The translations under genes and the position numbers were made by a program. The notes below the pieces were generated by a model. It searched no databases. It saw nothing but the letters and a program-made list of their open reading frames with translations, and was not told the DNA's origin. From contig NZ_CP108002.1 of the NCBI RefSeq assembly GCF_041435055.1, forward strand, positions 7,502,001 through 7,566,000: DNA of 64,000 bases, written 5' to 3'. The stretch's first letter is position 1; every line of letters starts with the position of its first letter. Shown piece by piece: positions 53,674-63,831 of this stretch. Source of the DNA: Streptomyces sp. NBC_00341 (GTDB lineage Bacteria; Actinomycetota; Actinomycetes; Streptomycetales; Streptomycetaceae).

Positions 53674-53702
53674 GGTGGTGTAGCCCGCGCGCCTCAGGGC
53701 GC
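53665..53702. terminator. Hairpin containing both convergent stop codons
   Basis: GCGCCCTGAGG at 53665-53675 pairs with its complement at 53692-53702. The HEAT stop lies in the left arm and the GNAT stop in the right arm, an unusually compact convergent terminator. Confidence 0.7.
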
Positions 53703-54248
53703 GCCGAGCGGGCGTACGTAACGCACCTCGGGCACCGGTACGCCGTCCACCTCGAAGGATTCCTCGGCGCCGTCCGGCCGGAAGCCCGCGCGGGCGTAGA
53801 AACGGCGGGCCGGCGCGTTCTCCCTGAGCACCCAGAGCGCGAGATCCGGATGACCCGCCGCGCCGGCGCGCGCCAGCACCTCGGACATCAGGGCCCGGCC
53901 CACCCCCGTCCCCGTCAGCTCCGGCAGTACGTAGATCGCGTACAGCTCGCCGCGCGCGAGCCGTGCGCCGTTCTCGCGGTACGGCCCGTACGCCGCCCAG
54001 CCGATGACGCCGAGGCCCGCCCGCTCGGCCACCACGTTGACGACCTCGTTGCCCTCGGTGAAGAACCCTCTGCGTCGCTCCGCGTCCTCGGCGACGCTCA
54101 TCGCGTCCAGATACGCCTGCGGCATCAGCCCGGCGTACGCGCTCCGCCAGCCGCGCACCCGGACCGCCGACACCGCCTCGCAGTCATCGATGGTCATGTC
54201 CCGGACCAGCGGTTCGGGAGCGTGCGCCGGAGTGGGGCGGGTGGTCAT
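53694..54248 (-). CDS. GNAT acetyltransferase
   Basis: A 184-residue GNAT with the N-terminal RDMTIDDCEAVSAVRVRGWRSAYAGL segment, acetyl-CoA loop LPELTGTGVGRALMSEVL and C-terminal WVLRENAPARRFYARAGFRPDG. The start at 54248 follows GAGAGGA. It resembles the many general GNATs with PlyS/HAT-type annotations; the substrate is unknown. Confidence 0.85.
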   Translation of the reverse strand: MTTRPTPAHAPEPLVRDMTIDDCEAVSAVRVRGWRSAYAGLMPQAYLDAMSVAEDAERRRGFFTEGNEVVNVVAERAGLGVIGWAAYGPYRENGARLARGELYAIYVLPELTGTGVGRALMSEVLARAGAAGHPDLALWVLRENAPARRFYARAGFRPDGAEESFEVDGVPVPEVRYVRPLGAP

Positions 54249-54298
54249 CCGCCCATCCTCTCGCGCACGCCCCCGATGGGGAACGCGGTTTCGGCCCG

Positions 54299-55900
54299 TC
54301 AGCCCCGGAAGCCGAGCATCCCGTGCAGTGCGCTGCCCCGGTCCCCGGTGCCTGCGCGGGGTGCCGCCTTCGCGGTCTTCGCCGTCTTGCCGGTCGCGGG
54401 CTTCGGGTCCGGCGACTTGGCGCAGACCGCGTCCACGTCGCCGCCCTTACCGCGCGGCACGGTGCCCTTGGCGAGATAGTCCGCCAGATACGTGTCGAGG
54501 CAGTCGTTGCCGCTCAGGGTGACGCCGTGGTTGCCGCCGCCCTGCTCGACGACCAGGCTGGAGCCGCGGAGCTTGCGGTGCAGGGTGACCCCGCCCTCGT
54601 ACGGTGTGGCCGCGTCGTCCGTTGCCTGGAAGAGCAGCGCGGGCGGCAGGCCGTGGTTGGAGACCCGGACCGGGTTCAGCGGCTCCACCGGCCAGTCGGC
54701 GCACGGCGCGTTGTACCAGGTGTTGCTCCAGGCCATGAAGGGCGCCTTGCTGTGCACGCGCCAGGCGTCGTTGCGCCAGACGTTCCAGTCGCGCGGCCAC
54801 TGGGCGTCACGGCACTGCACGGCCGTGTAGACCGAGTACCCGTTGTCGCCCTCCGCGTCGACCGCGCCGAACCGCTCGTACGCCTTGACCAGCGTCTTCT
54901 CGTCCTTGTGGTGCACGTAACCGGCGAACGCCTCGGCCAGCGCGGGCCAGTAGCCGTTGTAGTAGCCGCCCGGCAGGAACGTGTCGTCCAGCTCGCTCGC
55001 GCCGACCTTCCCGCCCGCGGGATGCTTCTTGACGGCGTTCCGCATCCGGTACCAGACGGCCTCGACCTTCGCGGGGTCGCTGCCCAGCTTGTACGTGCTG
55101 TCGTACTTCGCCACCCAGGCCATGAACGCCTTGTGCCGAGTGTCGAACGCGTAGTCCTGGCTCAGGTTGTCGTCGTACCAGATGCCGGTCGGGTCGACGT
55201 TCGAGTCGAGCACCAGGCGCCGCACCCGGTCCGGGAACAGCTTGGCGTACACCGAACCCAGGTAGGTGCCGTAGGAGTACCCGAGGTAGTTGAGCTTGGC
55301 CGCCCCGGCTGCCCGGCGGATCACATCGAGGTCCTTGGCCGCGCTGACCGTGTCCATGTACGGCAGCAGGTCCGGGTACTTCCTGCCGCAGGCGGCCGCG
55401 AAGGACCGGGCGCGGTCCCGGTTGACCCGCTCGCCCCCCAGCGAGTTCGGCACCGAGTCCGGCCGCACCGGATCGGAGTACTTCGGCACGCAGTCCAGGG
55501 CCGGCCGGCTCTTGCCCACGCCGCGTGGATCGAAGCCGATCACGTCGTACTGGGCGGCCACCGCCTTCGGCAGCGAGGCGGCGACGAAACCGGCCATCGA
55601 CAGTCCGCTGCCGCCGGGACCGCCGGGGTTGACCAGCAACGGGCCCTGGAAGGTCTTCGAGGTGTGCGGCACCCGGGTCAGGGCGAGGGTGACCTTCCGG
55701 CCCGACGGGTCGTCATGGTCGAGCGGGGCGCTCACCGACGCGCACTGGAGCGTCGGGGACGCCTTGGTGGCGCAGTCGGTCCACTTGAGCGCCGCGACGC
55801 GCTGCGTGCCCGTGTCGGCGGTCGCCGGGGACGGGGCGACGGTCACCAGACCGGCGACCGTCGCCCCGACGGCGAACAGAATTCCTGAACGTTTCGTCAT
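54299..55900 (-). CDS. Secreted tripeptidyl-aminopeptidase-like hydrolase (S33)
   Basis: A 533-residue exported alpha/beta hydrolase of the SlpD/SlpE/Tap family. A signal peptide (1-28, ending ATA) is followed by the oxyanion-region NPGGPGGSG, the nucleophile S209 in GYSYGT, an aspartate in ATDDAATPYEGG and a histidine in GNHGVTL. It removes tripeptides from secreted proteins or releases small esters; proline preference is possible. GGGAGG precedes the ATG. The Lys/Thr/Pro-rich tail is probably disordered. Confidence 0.87.
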   Translation of the reverse strand: MTKRSGILFAVGATVAGLVTVAPSPATADTGTQRVAALKWTDCATKASPTLQCASVSAPLDHDDPSGRKVTLALTRVPHTSKTFQGPLLVNPGGPGGSGLSMAGFVAASLPKAVAAQYDVIGFDPRGVGKSRPALDCVPKYSDPVRPDSVPNSLGGERVNRDRARSFAAACGRKYPDLLPYMDTVSAAKDLDVIRRAAGAAKLNYLGYSYGTYLGSVYAKLFPDRVRRLVLDSNVDPTGIWYDDNLSQDYAFDTRHKAFMAWVAKYDSTYKLGSDPAKVEAVWYRMRNAVKKHPAGGKVGASELDDTFLPGGYYNGYWPALAEAFAGYVHHKDEKTLVKAYERFGAVDAEGDNGYSVYTAVQCRDAQWPRDWNVWRNDAWRVHSKAPFMAWSNTWYNAPCADWPVEPLNPVRVSNHGLPPALLFQATDDAATPYEGGVTLHRKLRGSSLVVEQGGGNHGVTLSGNDCLDTYLADYLAKGTVPRGKGGDVDAVCAKSPDPKPATGKTAKTAKAAPRAGTGDRGSALHGMLGFRG

Positions 55901-56059
55901 ATGGCCTCCCGTGATGGGGGGAACACGGCTGCGCGTGGCGGCAGCCCCCGCGGGATGCTCCCCGTATTCGGGACCGGAAGGACCTGTTGTGATGAGAGAT
56001 GACCCGTTTGCCGTGCGGGCTCCCGGCGCGCCGCAGCCGTCGCGGCCGCGACGGCCCGG

Positions 56060-57109
56060 TCAGAGCAGGGTCAGCTGGGTCGGCTCGGAGCCTTCCGGCG
56101 GGGGCTGCGGCTCGTCCCGCGCGGGGAGCGCGCGGGAGGTGCCCCGGCGCGAGGGCCCGATGCCGTACTCGGTCGCCAGCTCGTGCACATGACGCGTGAT
56201 CCGGCGCTGGTACCAGGTGGGCGCGTACGCCCCGTCCGCGTACAGGCGCTCGTAACGGCCCACCAGCTGCGGGTGGTGCCGGCCGAGCCACTCCATGAAC
56301 CACTCCCGGGCGCCGGGGCGCAGATGCAGGACGAGCGGGGTCACCGAGGTCGCACCGGCGGCGGCGATCGCGCGGACGGTCGCCCGCAGCTGTTCCGGCC
56401 GGTCCCCGAGGAACGGGATGACGGGCGCCATCAGGACCCCGCAGCCGATGCCGTGCCCGCTGAGGGCGCGTACGACGTCGAGGCGGCGCTCGGGGGAGGG
56501 GGTGCCGGGCTCCACGGTGCGCCACAGCTCGGGGTCGACGAAGCCTACGGAGACCGAGACGCCCACCTCGGTGACCTCGGCGGCCTGCCGAAGCAGTTCC
56601 AGATCGCGCAGGATCAGCGTGCCCTTGGTCAGGATCGAGAAGGGGTTCGCGTGGTCGCGCAGAGCCGTGAGGATGCCGGGCATCAGCCGGTAGCGGCCCT
56701 CGGCCCGCTGGTAGCAGTCGACATTGGTCCCCATCGCTATGTGCGCGCCGTGCCAGCGCGGGGAGGCGAGTTCGCGGCGTACCAGCTCCGGGGCGTTGAC
56801 CTTGACGACGATCTGGGAGTCGAAGCCGAGCCCGGTGTCGAGGTCCAGATAGCTGTGGGTCTTGCGGGCGAAGCAGTAGACACAGGCGTGCGAACAGCCG
56901 CGGTAGGGGTTCACGGTCCACTCGAAGGGCATCCGGGACGCGCCGGGCACCCGGTTCACGATCGAGCGGGCCCGGACCTCGTGGAAGGTGATGCCGCGGA
57001 ACTCCGGAGTGTCGAAGGTGCGCGTCGTCACCGCGTCCGCGGCGAAGAGCGCGGCTTCCCCGCTCTTGGTGGTCTTGGCGGGGTTATCTGCCAGATTGTC
57101 CCAGCGCAT
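56060..57109 (-). CDS. Rv2578c-family radical SAM protein with SOS box
   Basis: A 349-residue radical SAM enzyme with the [4Fe-4S] motif C72-x3-C76-x2-C79 in GCSHACVYCFAR. The preceding VNPYRGC and following TKGTLILRD, VSVSVG and MAPVIPFL segments match the Rv2578c/SplB-related group, whose spore-photoproduct-lyase relatives repair UV lesions. AGGAGG precedes the ATG. A consensus SOS box lies 34 bp upstream, so DNA-damage induction is predicted. The DNA-repair substrate is inferred. Confidence 0.87.
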   Translation of the reverse strand: MRWDNLADNPAKTTKSGEAALFAADAVTTRTFDTPEFRGITFHEVRARSIVNRVPGASRMPFEWTVNPYRGCSHACVYCFARKTHSYLDLDTGLGFDSQIVVKVNAPELVRRELASPRWHGAHIAMGTNVDCYQRAEGRYRLMPGILTALRDHANPFSILTKGTLILRDLELLRQAAEVTEVGVSVSVGFVDPELWRTVEPGTPSPERRLDVVRALSGHGIGCGVLMAPVIPFLGDRPEQLRATVRAIAAAGATSVTPLVLHLRPGAREWFMEWLGRHHPQLVGRYERLYADGAYAPTWYQRRITRHVHELATEYGIGPSRRGTSRALPARDEPQPPPEGSEPTQLTLL

Positions 57110-57142
57110 GGACGCCTCCTAGGTAGCACTGACCAGAGAATA

Positions 57143-57154
57143 GAACACTTGTTC
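57143..57154. promoter_or_regulatory. LexA (SOS) box
   Basis: GAACACTTGTTC fits the actinobacterial/Bacillus SOS consensus GAAC-N4-GTTC exactly. It lies 34 bp upstream of the radical SAM gene and 103 bp upstream of the divergent SRPBCC gene. Confidence 0.7.
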
Positions 57155-57257
57155 CCTTGATCGTTTCCTCCCCTTCGTCCCCGGCCGGATTTTGAGCCGG
57201 GTGCCGGAGGTGGTTGGCTCAGCACACCCCGAACAACCGAGTGCTGGAGGAACAGCC

Positions 57258-57701
57258 ATGGCGCAGGTCGAGGCCACGACAGAGCGGATCATCGCGGCGG
57301 ACCCGGAAGCGGTGTTCGACGCGCTGGCCGACTACAAGGACGTCCGCGGCAAGGTGCTGCCCGGCCAGTTCAGCGAGTACGAGGTGCGTGAGGGCGGCGA
57401 CGGGGAGGGCACCCTCGTCCACTGGAAGCTCCAGGCCACCAGCAAGCGGGTGCGCGACTGCCTGCTGGAGGTCGGCGAGCCCACGGACGGACAGCTCGTG
57501 GAGAAGGACCGCAACTCCTCGATGGTCACGACCTGGACCGTCACCCCGGCCGGCGAGGGCAGGTCCAAGGCCGTCGTCTCGACCGTGTGGGACGGCGCCG
57601 GCGGCATCGGCGGATTCTTCGAGCGGACCTTCGCGCCCAAGGGACTCGGCCGCATCTACGACGAACTGCTGCAGAATCTCGCCACAGAGGTGGAGAAGTA
57701 A
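57258..57701 (+). CDS. SRPBCC (START-like) family protein
   Basis: A 147-residue helix-grip protein: QVEATTERIIAADPEAVFDALADYKDVRGKVLPGQFSEYEVREGG at the start, central WKLQATSKRVRDCLLEV strands and a long C-terminal helix (FAPKGLGRIYDELLQNLATEVEK). It binds a hydrophobic ligand in this fold, identity unknown. The ATG at 57258 follows TGGAGGAA. It is divergent from the SOS-boxed gene. Confidence 0.82.
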   Translation: MAQVEATTERIIAADPEAVFDALADYKDVRGKVLPGQFSEYEVREGGDGEGTLVHWKLQATSKRVRDCLLEVGEPTDGQLVEKDRNSSMVTTWTVTPAGEGRSKAVVSTVWDGAGGIGGFFERTFAPKGLGRIYDELLQNLATEVEK

Positions 57702-57888
57702 CCCCCGGTCCCGCTTTCCCGCCTCACCGGTTCGGGTGGTCTTTTCATCCGCCCGGTTGTGCGCCGTAGTGGCTCTCACCGGGGGATAAGCCCTCCGTAT
57801 GCGCCGCCAGCGCCCCCCGCCGCGTTTGCCCTCCCTTGTATCGCGATGCGAGAAATGGGCGGCGCAGACGCGACGAGGGGAGCGGCAC

Positions 57889-60339
57889 GTGGTGGGTGGG
57901 ATCACTCTGGTGAAGGACGAGCCCGACGGTCCGGGCGACACCGCGACGGTGCGGACGTCCGAACCGCCCCCGCCGCCGCCCGTTCCACCCGCGACGGCAC
58001 CGGCCGCGGTCATGCCGCCCGGCTTCGAGACGGACCCGCGCCGCATCCGGCTCATCTTCATCGGGCTGATGCTCACGCTGCTGCTCGCGGCGCTCGACCA
58101 GATGATCGTCGCCACCGCGCTCCCGAAGATCGTCGGTGAGCTGCACGGCCTGGAGAAGATGTCCTGGGCGGTCACCGCCTATCTGCTCGCCTCCACCATC
58201 GGGCTCCCGGTCTACGGAAAGCTCGGCGACCTCTTCGGGCGCAAGGGCGTCTTCCAGTTCGCGATCGTCGTGTTCGTCATCGGCTCCGCGCTGGCCGGCT
58301 GGTCGCGCACCATGGACGAACTGATCGCCTTCCGCGCCCTCCAGGGCGTCGGCGGCGGCGGGCTGATGATCGGCGTCCAGGCGATCATCGCGGACGTCGT
58401 GCCGCCCCGGGAGCGCGGCCGGTTCATGGGGCTCATCGGCGCGGCCTTCGGACTCGCCTCCGTGGCGGGCCCGTTGCTCGGCGGCTTCTTCACCGACCAC
58501 GCCTCCTGGCGCTGGTGCTTCTACATCAACATCCCGTTCGGCCTGGTCACCTTCGCCGTCATCACCGTCGTGCTGAAGCTGCCGAAGCCGGCCGTCCGGC
58601 CCCGGCTCGACATCCTCGGCGCCGTGCTGCTGGCCGCCGCCTCCACCTGCGTGGTGCTGGTGACCAGTTGGGGCGGTACGGAGTACGCCTGGGGCTCCGG
58701 CACCATCCTGGGACTGGCCGCCGGAGCCGTCGTAACGACCCTGCTCTTCATCGTCGTCGAGCACCGCGCGCCCGAACCGATCATTCCGCTGCGGCTGTTC
58801 CGCGACTCGATCTTCAACGTCAGCGCACTCGTCGGCGCGGTGGTCGGGGTCGCCCTGTTCGGCGCGGCCAGCTACCTGCCGACCTTCCTGCAGATGGTCG
58901 ACGGGGCCACCGCCACCGAGTCCGGCCTGCTGATGCTTCCGATGATGGGCGGCATCGTCGCCGCTTCGGTCATCTCCGGCCAGCTGATCTCCCGCACCGG
59001 CAGATACCGCGTCTACCCGATCGCCGGCAGCGCGCTGGCGGCGATCGGCATGTGGCTGCTGTCCCGGCTCGAAACGGACACCCCGCGGCTGGAGTACAGC
59101 ATCTCGCAGGCGGTGCTCGGGCTCGGGATCGGACTGATCATGCCGGTGCTGGTGCTCGCCGTGCAGAACTCCGTACGGCCCGCCGACCTCGGCACCGCCA
59201 CCAGCGCCAACAACTACTTCCGGCAGATCGGCGGCAGCGTCGGCGCGGCCGTGTTCGGCACGCTCTTCGCCGGGCGCCTCGCCGACGCGCTCGCGGTGCG
59301 CCTGCCGGCCGGAGCCGGTCTGCCCGACCCCGAGTCGATCACCCCGCAGCTGGTCCACGCCATGGAGCCGGCGCTGCGCGACAGCTATATCCAGGCGTAC
59401 GCGGACGCGATGCCCCGGATCTTCCTCTACCTTGTGCCGGTCCTCGTGCTCGGCCTGTTCTTCGCCTTCTTCCTCAAGGAGAAACCGCTGGTGTCCCACC
59501 ACAACCCGGAAACCGCAGCAGAGCCCGCGACGATCCCCTCCGCCCGCGTGGACCTCGGCACCCAGCCCGCCGGGCACCTCGCGGGGGTGCCCGTCAGCGG
59601 CAGCGTCCAGCACCCCGACGGCACCAGGGTCCCGCGCGCCGCCCTCACCCTCATCGACGTCCAGGGGCAGCAGGTCGGCAGGGGCGCCAGCGGTGAGGAG
59701 GGACGGTACGCGCTGAGCGTCCCCGGCGCCGGTTCGTACGTCCTCATCGCCGCCGCGGGGGGCCACCAGCCGCAGGCGGTCAGCGTCACCGTGGGCGAGC
59801 GGCCGGTGGAGCTCGACGTGGTGCTCGGCGGGGCGGGCCGGCTGGCGGGGACCGTCCTGACGGCCGACGGTGTTCCGGTGCGGGACGCCGCCGTCACGCT
59901 CACCGACGTACGCGGCGAGGTCGTCTCCTCCACCCGCAGCGGCCGGGAGGGCGGCTATGTGATCGCGGAACTGGTGGCGGGGGAGTACACCCTCGCGGCC
60001 AGCGCTCCCGCGTTCCGGCCCGCCGCGCTGCCGGTCAGCGTGCAGGCGGCCCGGGAGACCCGGCAGGACATCGAGCTGGCCGGCGGCGCCGTGCTGCGCG
60101 GCGTCGTGCGCGCCAGTGGCGGGCGGCTCGTCGAGGACGCCCGGGTCACGCTCCTGGACGCGGCGGGCAATGTGGTCGACACCCTGACCACCGGGCCCGA
60201 CGGCGCCTTCCGGTTCGTCGACCTGTCCACCGGCGAGTACACCGTGATCGCCGCCGGTTACCCGCCGGTGGCCACGGTCCTCCAGGTCGCGGGCGGCGGG
60301 CGCACCGAGCGGGACCTTCAGCTGGGCCACGAGGACTGA
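57889..60339 (+). CDS. MFS drug exporter (DHA2) fused to carboxypeptidase-regulatory-like repeats
   Basis: An 816-residue protein. Residues ~35-510 form a 14-helix EmrB/QacA-type proton antiporter ([44 protein letters not shown]). The C-terminal ~250 residues hold three beta-sandwich repeats of the CarboxypepD_reg type, each with a VxGxVxxxDGxPVxxAxVTLxDxxG start and a GxYxxxxLxxGxYTL end (about 535-625, 625-705, 705-790). The GTG at 57889 follows GAGGGGAG. The repeats may bind protein or glycan partners; topology must be established. The following gene is a phosphatase on the same strand. Confidence 0.87.
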   Translation: MVGGITLVKDEPDGPGDTATVRTSEPPPPPPVPPATAPAAVMPPGFETDPRRIRLIFIGLMLTLLLAALDQMIVATALPKIVGELHGLEKMSWAVTAYLLASTIGLPVYGKLGDLFGRKGVFQFAIVVFVIGSALAGWSRTMDELIAFRALQGVGGGGLMIGVQAIIADVVPPRERGRFMGLIGAAFGLASVAGPLLGGFFTDHASWRWCFYINIPFGLVTFAVITVVLKLPKPAVRPRLDILGAVLLAAASTCVVLVTSWGGTEYAWGSGTILGLAAGAVVTTLLFIVVEHRAPEPIIPLRLFRDSIFNVSALVGAVVGVALFGAASYLPTFLQMVDGATATESGLLMLPMMGGIVAASVISGQLISRTGRYRVYPIAGSALAAIGMWLLSRLETDTPRLEYSISQAVLGLGIGLIMPVLVLAVQNSVRPADLGTATSANNYFRQIGGSVGAAVFGTLFAGRLADALAVRLPAGAGLPDPESITPQLVHAMEPALRDSYIQAYADAMPRIFLYLVPVLVLGLFFAFFLKEKPLVSHHNPETAAEPATIPSARVDLGTQPAGHLAGVPVSGSVQHPDGTRVPRAALTLIDVQGQQVGRGASGEEGRYALSVPGAGSYVLIAAAGGHQPQAVSVTVGERPVELDVVLGGAGRLAGTVLTADGVPVRDAAVTLTDVRGEVVSSTRSGREGGYVIAELVAGEYTLAASAPAFRPAALPVSVQAARETRQDIELAGGAVLRGVVRASGGRLVEDARVTLLDAAGNVVDTLTTGPDGAFRFVDLSTGEYTVIAAGYPPVATVLQVAGGGRTERDLQLGHED

Positions 60340-60498
60340 CTCCGCGGCAGCGGTGGCGAGGGTGATGCGCCCCCCGGGTGCGCGGGGCGCACCACCTTCG
60401 CGGGTGATTCTGTCGATGACCGGCGGGCGTCGGTCACGGCCCCGTACGGTGGAGCCACGTACCGCAGAACCTTGCGGTGGGGAAGGAGCCTTCCACCC

Positions 60499-62955
60499 AT
60501 GGACCTCGATGTGCCGGAGCACAGGACACCTCAACCGCGAGACGCCGCGGCGGGCCGTGTGCCGCTCGCCGTGGTCGTCGTCGACGCGGACGGACGGGTG
60601 TCGCACTGGTCGTCCGGTGCCAGAAAACTCTTCGGTGTCGCCCGGGAGGAAGCGGTCGGCTGCCCGGCCGGTGAACTGCTCCCGGTCGCGGGGGCGTTGC
60701 AGGACCGCGGCGAACCGACGCAGGACGCGATGTACGCCGAGTTCGGTCCGGAACTGGACAGCTCCCTCAGCGGCACCGCCGCCTACCCGACGGCGGGCCG
60801 GGCCCGGGTGGACGGACCGGACCGGGGCCGGATCGAGGTCCTGTGGTGGGCCTATCCGCTCGTCGGGCCCGGCCCGGAGCGGCTGCTCGTGCTCGCCGCG
60901 GACTCCGCGCAGGTACGCGGCGGCGGGGCGGGAGAGGGGCGGGGCGCCGAGACGGTCGCACCCGGATTCGCCCTGCACACCGATTTCCCCGGCTACCGGG
61001 AACTGTCCGGTCGGCTGCCCGAAATCCTGCCCAGCATGAGCGTCCAAGAAGCCACCAGGATCGTCTCCCAGGTACTCGAACTCGGCTACCCCGTACTGGA
61101 TTTCAGCCGCCACGACCGGATCCCGGTGACCCCCGACTGGGGAGTGCCGCAGCGCGTCGGACACCGCGGCCCAGAGGCCTCGCAGCGCATCGACGTCGGG
61201 CAGCTCGCACCCCGCGCGGTGCCCCGCCCCGAGCTGGACCTCGAATACGCGGCGGTCCGTGAGCGGCTGGAATTCCTCAACGAGGTCAGCGGCCGAATCG
61301 GTTCCTCCCTCGACCTGGAACGCACCATCCGCGAGGTCACCAGCGCCGCCGTGCCCCGCTTCACCGACTTCGCGGGTACGCATCTGCGCGCCGCCGTCCT
61401 CGCCGGTGAGGGCTTCCCGGACGGCCCGCCCGACGTCACGACGGTCTGGCACCGGGTCTGGGTCGAGCACAACGACGAACCCGGCCGCTGGGACGACACC
61501 GTGCCGGTGGGCGAGTCCATCGCCTTCCCGGAACACACCCCCTTCTTCCAGTGCATGGTCACCGGCGAGCCGGTCATCATCCCGTACGTCAGCGAGGAGT
61601 TGAGCAACCGGATCTCCGGCGAGTTCGAGAAGCGCGACCTGCGTCCGCTGATCACCCACCGGTCCCTGCTCATCGTGCCCCTCAAGGCCCGCGACGTAGT
61701 GCTCGGCTTCATGGTCCTGATGCGGCGCCCCGGGCGGGAGCCCTTCGACGACATGGACCGCACCACCGGCGCGGAACTCGCCGCCAGGGCTGGGCTCGTC
61801 CTCGACAACGCCCGCATGTACACCTACCAGGAGAACGTCGCCGAGACCCTCCAGGACAGCATGCTGCCCCAGGTCGAGCCACGCATGGCCGGCTGCGACA
61901 TCGCCACCCGCTACCTGCCGGGCGCCCGGCTCGGCAGGGTCGGCGGCGACTGGTTCGACTCGGTGAAACTTCCCGGCTCCCGGACCGCCCTCGTCGTGGG
62001 CGACGTGATGGGGCACGGTCTCAACTCGGCCGCGATGATGGGCCAGTTGCGGACCGCAGTGCTGACCATGGCCACCATGGAGATGCCGCCCGCGCAGCTG
62101 CTGCGCAATCTGGACGACCTGGCCCAGCGCCTCGGCGAGCAGTACCTCGCCACCTGCCTCTACGCGGTGTACGACCCGATCCGTTCCGAGCTCCAGATCG
62201 CCAACGCCGGGCACATCCCGCCGGTACTGGTCCATGCCGAGGACGGCCGGGCCGAGCTGCTCGATCTGCCGACCGGCGCCCCGATCGGGGTCGGCGGGGT
62301 GGCCTTCGCGACTGCGACCGTACGGGTCCTGCCGGGCGACCGCCTGGTGCTCTGCACCGACGGGCTGGTCGAGGTGCGCGGCCAGGACATCGGTGCCGGT
62401 CTCGCCGCGCTCTGCGCCTCCGCCGCGCATCCCGCCGCGTCCATGGACGACGCCTGCGACACGATCATCCGGGCACTCAACCCCCGCGACGGCCGCAAGG
62501 ACGATGTCGCCCTGCTGATGGCCCGGCTCAACGGCATCCCGGAGGACGACGTCGCGGAGTGGCAACTCGCCCTGGACCCGCGCGAGGTGGCGCGTGCCCG
62601 CCGGATGGTCCGGGGCAAGCTGCTCGACTGGGAGCTGCCCGACGCCGTGGAGTCGGCCGAGCTGATGGTCAGCGAACTCGTCACCAACGCCGTGAAGCAC
62701 GGACGCACCCATCACATCGGTCTCCGCCTGGTGCGTACCGGCGCCCTGCTCTGCGAGGTCAGCGACGACGAGCCCGCCCCCGCCGCACTCCTCGACGCCA
62801 CCGCGGAGGACGAGTTCGGCCGCGGCCTCGTCCTGGTGACCGGCCTCGCCCGGGAGTGGGGCAGCAGCACGACGGCCCGCGGCAAGACCGTCTGGTTCGA
62901 GCTGGCGCTCTCCCGGCTGCCCGGCCGCCGGCGGAACGGCGGTAACCGCAGGTAA
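60499..62955 (+). CDS. PAS-GAF-SpoIIE phosphatase with HATPase domain
   Basis: An 818-residue multidomain signalling protein. Order: PAS (~20-130, VVVVDADGRVSHWSSGARKLFG), a less conserved segment, GAF (~265-440), PP2C-type SpoIIE phosphatase (~450-665, LPGARLGRVGGDWFDSVKLP, VGDVMGHGLNSAAMM) and a C-terminal anti-sigma-type HATPase_c (~690-815, VSELVTNAVKHG). It would dephosphorylate an anti-sigma-factor antagonist (SpoIIAA-like) and may also bind or phosphorylate one. GGAAGGAG precedes the ATG. No partner is encoded nearby. Confidence 0.9.
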   Translation: MDLDVPEHRTPQPRDAAAGRVPLAVVVVDADGRVSHWSSGARKLFGVAREEAVGCPAGELLPVAGALQDRGEPTQDAMYAEFGPELDSSLSGTAAYPTAGRARVDGPDRGRIEVLWWAYPLVGPGPERLLVLAADSAQVRGGGAGEGRGAETVAPGFALHTDFPGYRELSGRLPEILPSMSVQEATRIVSQVLELGYPVLDFSRHDRIPVTPDWGVPQRVGHRGPEASQRIDVGQLAPRAVPRPELDLEYAAVRERLEFLNEVSGRIGSSLDLERTIREVTSAAVPRFTDFAGTHLRAAVLAGEGFPDGPPDVTTVWHRVWVEHNDEPGRWDDTVPVGESIAFPEHTPFFQCMVTGEPVIIPYVSEELSNRISGEFEKRDLRPLITHRSLLIVPLKARDVVLGFMVLMRRPGREPFDDMDRTTGAELAARAGLVLDNARMYTYQENVAETLQDSMLPQVEPRMAGCDIATRYLPGARLGRVGGDWFDSVKLPGSRTALVVGDVMGHGLNSAAMMGQLRTAVLTMATMEMPPAQLLRNLDDLAQRLGEQYLATCLYAVYDPIRSELQIANAGHIPPVLVHAEDGRAELLDLPTGAPIGVGGVAFATATVRVLPGDRLVLCTDGLVEVRGQDIGAGLAALCASAAHPAASMDDACDTIIRALNPRDGRKDDVALLMARLNGIPEDDVAEWQLALDPREVARARRMVRGKLLDWELPDAVESAELMVSELVTNAVKHGRTHHIGLRLVRTGALLCEVSDDEPAPAALLDATAEDEFGRGLVLVTGLAREWGSSTTARGKTVWFELALSRLPGRRRNGGNRR

Positions 62956-63068
62956 GGGAGAGGCCGCCACCGGCTGCCGATTACGTGCGCGCACTTGCCC
63001 CGACCCGCCGGGGAAGGTAGTCCCTTGTCGTACAAGGTGCCTCTTCGTGACCGGACTTGGGAGTGCGC

Positions 63069-63788
63069 ATGAACGATCCACAGCGGTACCGCGAGGCGTG
63101 GGAAGGCTTCTGGGAAGCGACATCGGACGCGCCGGGCGAGGCGATCTGGGACTCCGATCCCTCACTGAGCGCCGTACCGCACAGCGAACTGCTCCTGCCG
63201 TACGCCGACGCCTCGCTGCCCGTCGTCGACCTCGGCTGCGGCAACGGCACCCAGACCCGCTACCTCGCCACCCGGTTCGCCCACGCCATCGGAGTGGACC
63301 TCTCGCACGCCGCGATCGGCCATGCCCGCCGGGCGGACACCGAGGGCGTCGCCGAGTTCGCCCAGCTCGACCTGACCGACGGCGACGCGGTCCGCGCCCT
63401 GCACGAGCGGATAGGGGACGCCAACGTCTATATGCGGGCGGTGATCCACCAGAGCGAGGCCGAGTCCAGGCCCGCGGTGGCCGCAGCAGTGGCGACGCTG
63501 CTAGGCGCGCGCGGCCGGGCCTTCGTGGCGGAGCTGACCCCGGCCTCCAAGGACGTACTCCGGCTGGCGGCACAGGGGCCGGACGGTCCGCCCAAGAAGC
63601 TGCGCCGGGTCTACGACCACGGGCTCAAACCGGCGGATGCCGCCGAGGAGGAGGTGCCCGGCCTCCTGAGCGCTGCTGGGCTGACCACGCTGGACAGCGG
63701 TCGCACGGCCCTGCCGCAGACCGAGCAGCTGCCCGACGGGACCCGGATCGACCTGCCGGCCAGGTGGTTCGTGCTGGCCGTCGGCTGA
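63069..63788 (+). CDS. Class I SAM-dependent methyltransferase
   Basis: A 239-residue Rossmann methyltransferase with SAM motif VVDLGCGNGTQTRYLA, acidic GVDLSHAAIGHARR and FAQLDLTDGD. The ATG at 63069 has GGGAG five bases upstream; the TTG at 63057 is less likely. The substrate is unknown; the closest resemblance is to small-molecule (thiopurine/ubiquinone-type) methyltransferases. Confidence 0.82.
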   Translation: MNDPQRYREAWEGFWEATSDAPGEAIWDSDPSLSAVPHSELLLPYADASLPVVDLGCGNGTQTRYLATRFAHAIGVDLSHAAIGHARRADTEGVAEFAQLDLTDGDAVRALHERIGDANVYMRAVIHQSEAESRPAVAAAVATLLGARGRAFVAELTPASKDVLRLAAQGPDGPPKKLRRVYDHGLKPADAAEEEVPGLLSAAGLTTLDSGRTALPQTEQLPDGTRIDLPARWFVLAVG

Positions 63789-63831
63789 ACGGGGTCCGCG
63801 AGCGCGCCGGGGTCCCGGGCCGGGAGAGACC

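Noticed and set aside
57745..63573. A 1942-codon open frame on the minus strand
   Set aside because: It lies antisense to the well-supported MFS, SpoIIE and methyltransferase genes. Its composition (runs of Gly, Arg, Asp, His, Gln) is that of an antisense shadow in GC-rich DNA, with no domain or ribosome site.
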